NCBI GenBank assembly: GCA_003157235.1
Contig: PMJC01000361.1
Location: 5,233 to 10,362, forward strand
DNA length: 5,130 nucleotides
From: Methanosarcina sp.
GTDB lineage: Archaea; Halobacteriota; Methanosarcinia; Methanosarcinales; Methanosarcinaceae
Reading direction: 5' to 3'
This document shows positions 4,118 to 5,130 of the stretch, piece after piece. The position numbers and the translations under genes were made by a program. Each line of letters starts with the position of its first letter. Position 1 is the stretch's first letter. The notes under the pieces are model-generated. The model ran no database searches. It had not been told where the DNA came from and was given only the letters and a program-made list of their open reading frames with translations.

Positions 4118-5130
4118 TTATTTGAGAATTTTTGCTGTATATTTTGCAATTTCATCAGTCATTTTACTGAGTTTTGAGCTACCTCCGAGATCATAAGTTA
4201 TATACTTGCCTTCTGAAATTATGTGCTCTGTAGCTTTGAATATAGCTTCTGAATTCTCTTTTTCACCTAGATAATCAAGCATCCAGGCTCCTGCAAGTAC
4301 AGTTGCAACAGGGTTGACTTTATCTTGGCCTGCATATTTTGGAGCTGAGCCGTGTGCCGGTTCAAACATTGCGAACGAGTCTCCTATATTTGCAGAATAG
4401 ATAAGTCCAATACTGCCTACGAGAGCTGAGCACTCCTCGCTGATAATGTCCATGAAAAGATTTGTAGATAATAGGATCTTTTTGTTGAAAATTTGTGGAT
4501 TCTTGATAAGTTGCTGAGCAATGTTGTCTATGTGATAGGGCCATATTTCGATTCCCTGGTAAGCCTGCTTTACCTTTTCTACCTCTTCCAAAAAAGTGCC
4601 ACATGTCTGCTTTAGGATATTGCTTTTATGGATGGGTACAACAGTGTCATAGCCTCTTCTCTTAGCTTCTTCGAATGCATAGATAGCAATCTTTCTGGAT
4701 GCTGTACGTGTTATCTTCCGGATTCCAATGGAGACGTCGTCTGTGAGTTGGATTTCCTCTCCTACATATAACCCTTCAGTGCCCTCGCGCACACAGACCA
4801 TTTCCACATCTCCTAGAGGTTTACTTGAGTTGGAAAAAGTCTTAATCGGCCTTACATTAGCATAGAGATTATATCTTCTCCTTATAGACACAGCAACACT
4901 TTTAGGGGACCCAATTCCTCCAGGAGTAGTGGTCGGGCCTTTAAAACATACATCTGAGCTTTCAAGGATCTCCCAGGTTTCATTTGGAATCAACGAATTT
5001 CCTCCGTTTTTCTCCCACCATCCAGCTCCTGCATCACAAATAACAAATTCAATATCTGTGCCAGTGGCTTCTGCAACTTTAAGCATTGCGTCTACAAGTT
5101 CAGGGCCTGTACCATCACCTTTAATTACTG
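4118..5130 (-). CDS. Isocitrate dehydrogenase, probably NADP-dependent, partial (5' end off the right edge)
   Basis: Oxidative decarboxylation of isocitrate to 2-oxoglutarate; beta-decarboxylating dehydrogenase family, cytoplasmic. The frame stays open to the window edge: upstream of the ATG at 5086 it reads VIKGDGTGPELVDA, the family N-terminal GDGxGPE motif, so 5086 is not the start and the true one lies beyond 5130. Numbering visible codons from Val (5126-5128): Ser77, Arg83, Arg93, Arg114 and Tyr121 match E. coli Icd Ser113, Arg119, Arg129, Arg153 and Tyr160; Lys168 and Asn170 match Lys230 and Asn232; Asp201 and Asp227 match metal ligands Asp283 and Asp307; Glu231 replaces Asp311 and Ala79 replaces Asn115. 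HGSAPKYAGQDKVNP (259-273) carries the Lys-Tyr pair that in E. coli marks NADP preference. The serine at the Ser113 position favours isocitrate over isopropylmalate; homoisocitrate dehydrogenase (AksF-like) is the main alternative. It converges on the synthase gene. Confidence 0.85.
   Translation of the reverse strand, partial: VIKGDGTGPELVDAMLKVAEATGTDIEFVICDAGAGWWEKNGGNSLIPNETWEILESSDVCFKGPTTTPGGIGSPKSVAVSIRRRYNLYANVRPIKTFSNSSKPLGDVEMVCVREGTEGLYVGEEIQLTDDVSIGIRKITRTASRKIAIYAFEEAKRRGYDTVVPIHKSNILKQTCGTFLEEVEKVKQAYQGIEIWPYHIDNIAQQLIKNPQIFNKKILLSTNLFMDIISEECSALVGSIGLIYSANIGDSFAMFEPAHGSAPKYAGQDKVNPVATVLAGAWMLDYLGEKENSEAIFKATEHIISEGKYITYDLGGSSKLSKMTDEIAKYTAKILK

Noticed and set aside
4118..5086. 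Complete dehydrogenase gene starting at ATG 5086
   Set aside because: The reading frame continues upstream to the window edge and encodes the conserved GDGTGPE motif, so this ATG is internal and the gene is 5'-truncated by the window.

Overview
The window reads as a piece of a methanogenic archaeal chromosome, most likely Methanosarcina or a close relative. The grounds are compact metabolic genes separated by very AT-rich spacers, Shine-Dalgarno sites of the GGAGG/GGAGTGAT type, TATA-like boxes instead of bacterial -35/-10 promoters, an anaerobic-pathway (Cbi-type) cobalamin gene set, and a LeuA/NifV-family synthase next to an isocitrate dehydrogenase-family gene. The genus is an inference; no rRNA or other marker gene is present.

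Left part (1-1759, minus strand): three corrin-ring genes in transcriptional order cbiT (1759-1190), cbiL (992-384) and cbiF (309 to beyond the left edge, 5' 103 codons only). They encode cobalt-precorrin methyltransferases acting at C15 (with C12 decarboxylation), C20 and C11, so the cluster serves the middle of anaerobic vitamin B12 synthesis. Methanogens use much corrinoid for methyl transfer. The cbiT-cbiL gap (197 nt) and cbiL-cbiF gap (74 nt) hold no gene that I can support.

Middle (1760-2714): about 955 bases without a convincing gene. It holds the divergent promoter regions of cbiT (minus) and of the synthase (plus), plus several inverted and direct repeats that could be operators, structured RNA or a decayed small element. 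The statistical support for each is limited because the DNA is so AT-rich.

Right part (2715-5130): a DRE-TIM (LeuA/homocitrate synthase-like) enzyme on the plus strand, best read as a Re-type citrate synthase, converges on an isocitrate dehydrogenase-family gene on the minus strand whose 5' end lies beyond the right edge. The stops are 41 nt apart. Together they would supply the first and third steps of the oxidative route acetyl-CoA + oxaloacetate -> citrate -> isocitrate -> 2-oxoglutarate, which feeds glutamate synthesis; aconitase is not in the window. Homocitrate synthase plus homoisocitrate dehydrogenase (coenzyme B or lysine-type chain elongation) is the main alternative reading.

I see no mobile element with a transposase, no CRISPR array, no tRNA or rRNA, and no clear novel multi-gene system. 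The most interesting points are the assignment of the synthase/dehydrogenase pair, the coenzyme and substrate residues of the dehydrogenase, and the repeats upstream of the synthase, one of which resembles an NrpR (2-oxoglutarate-responsive) operator.
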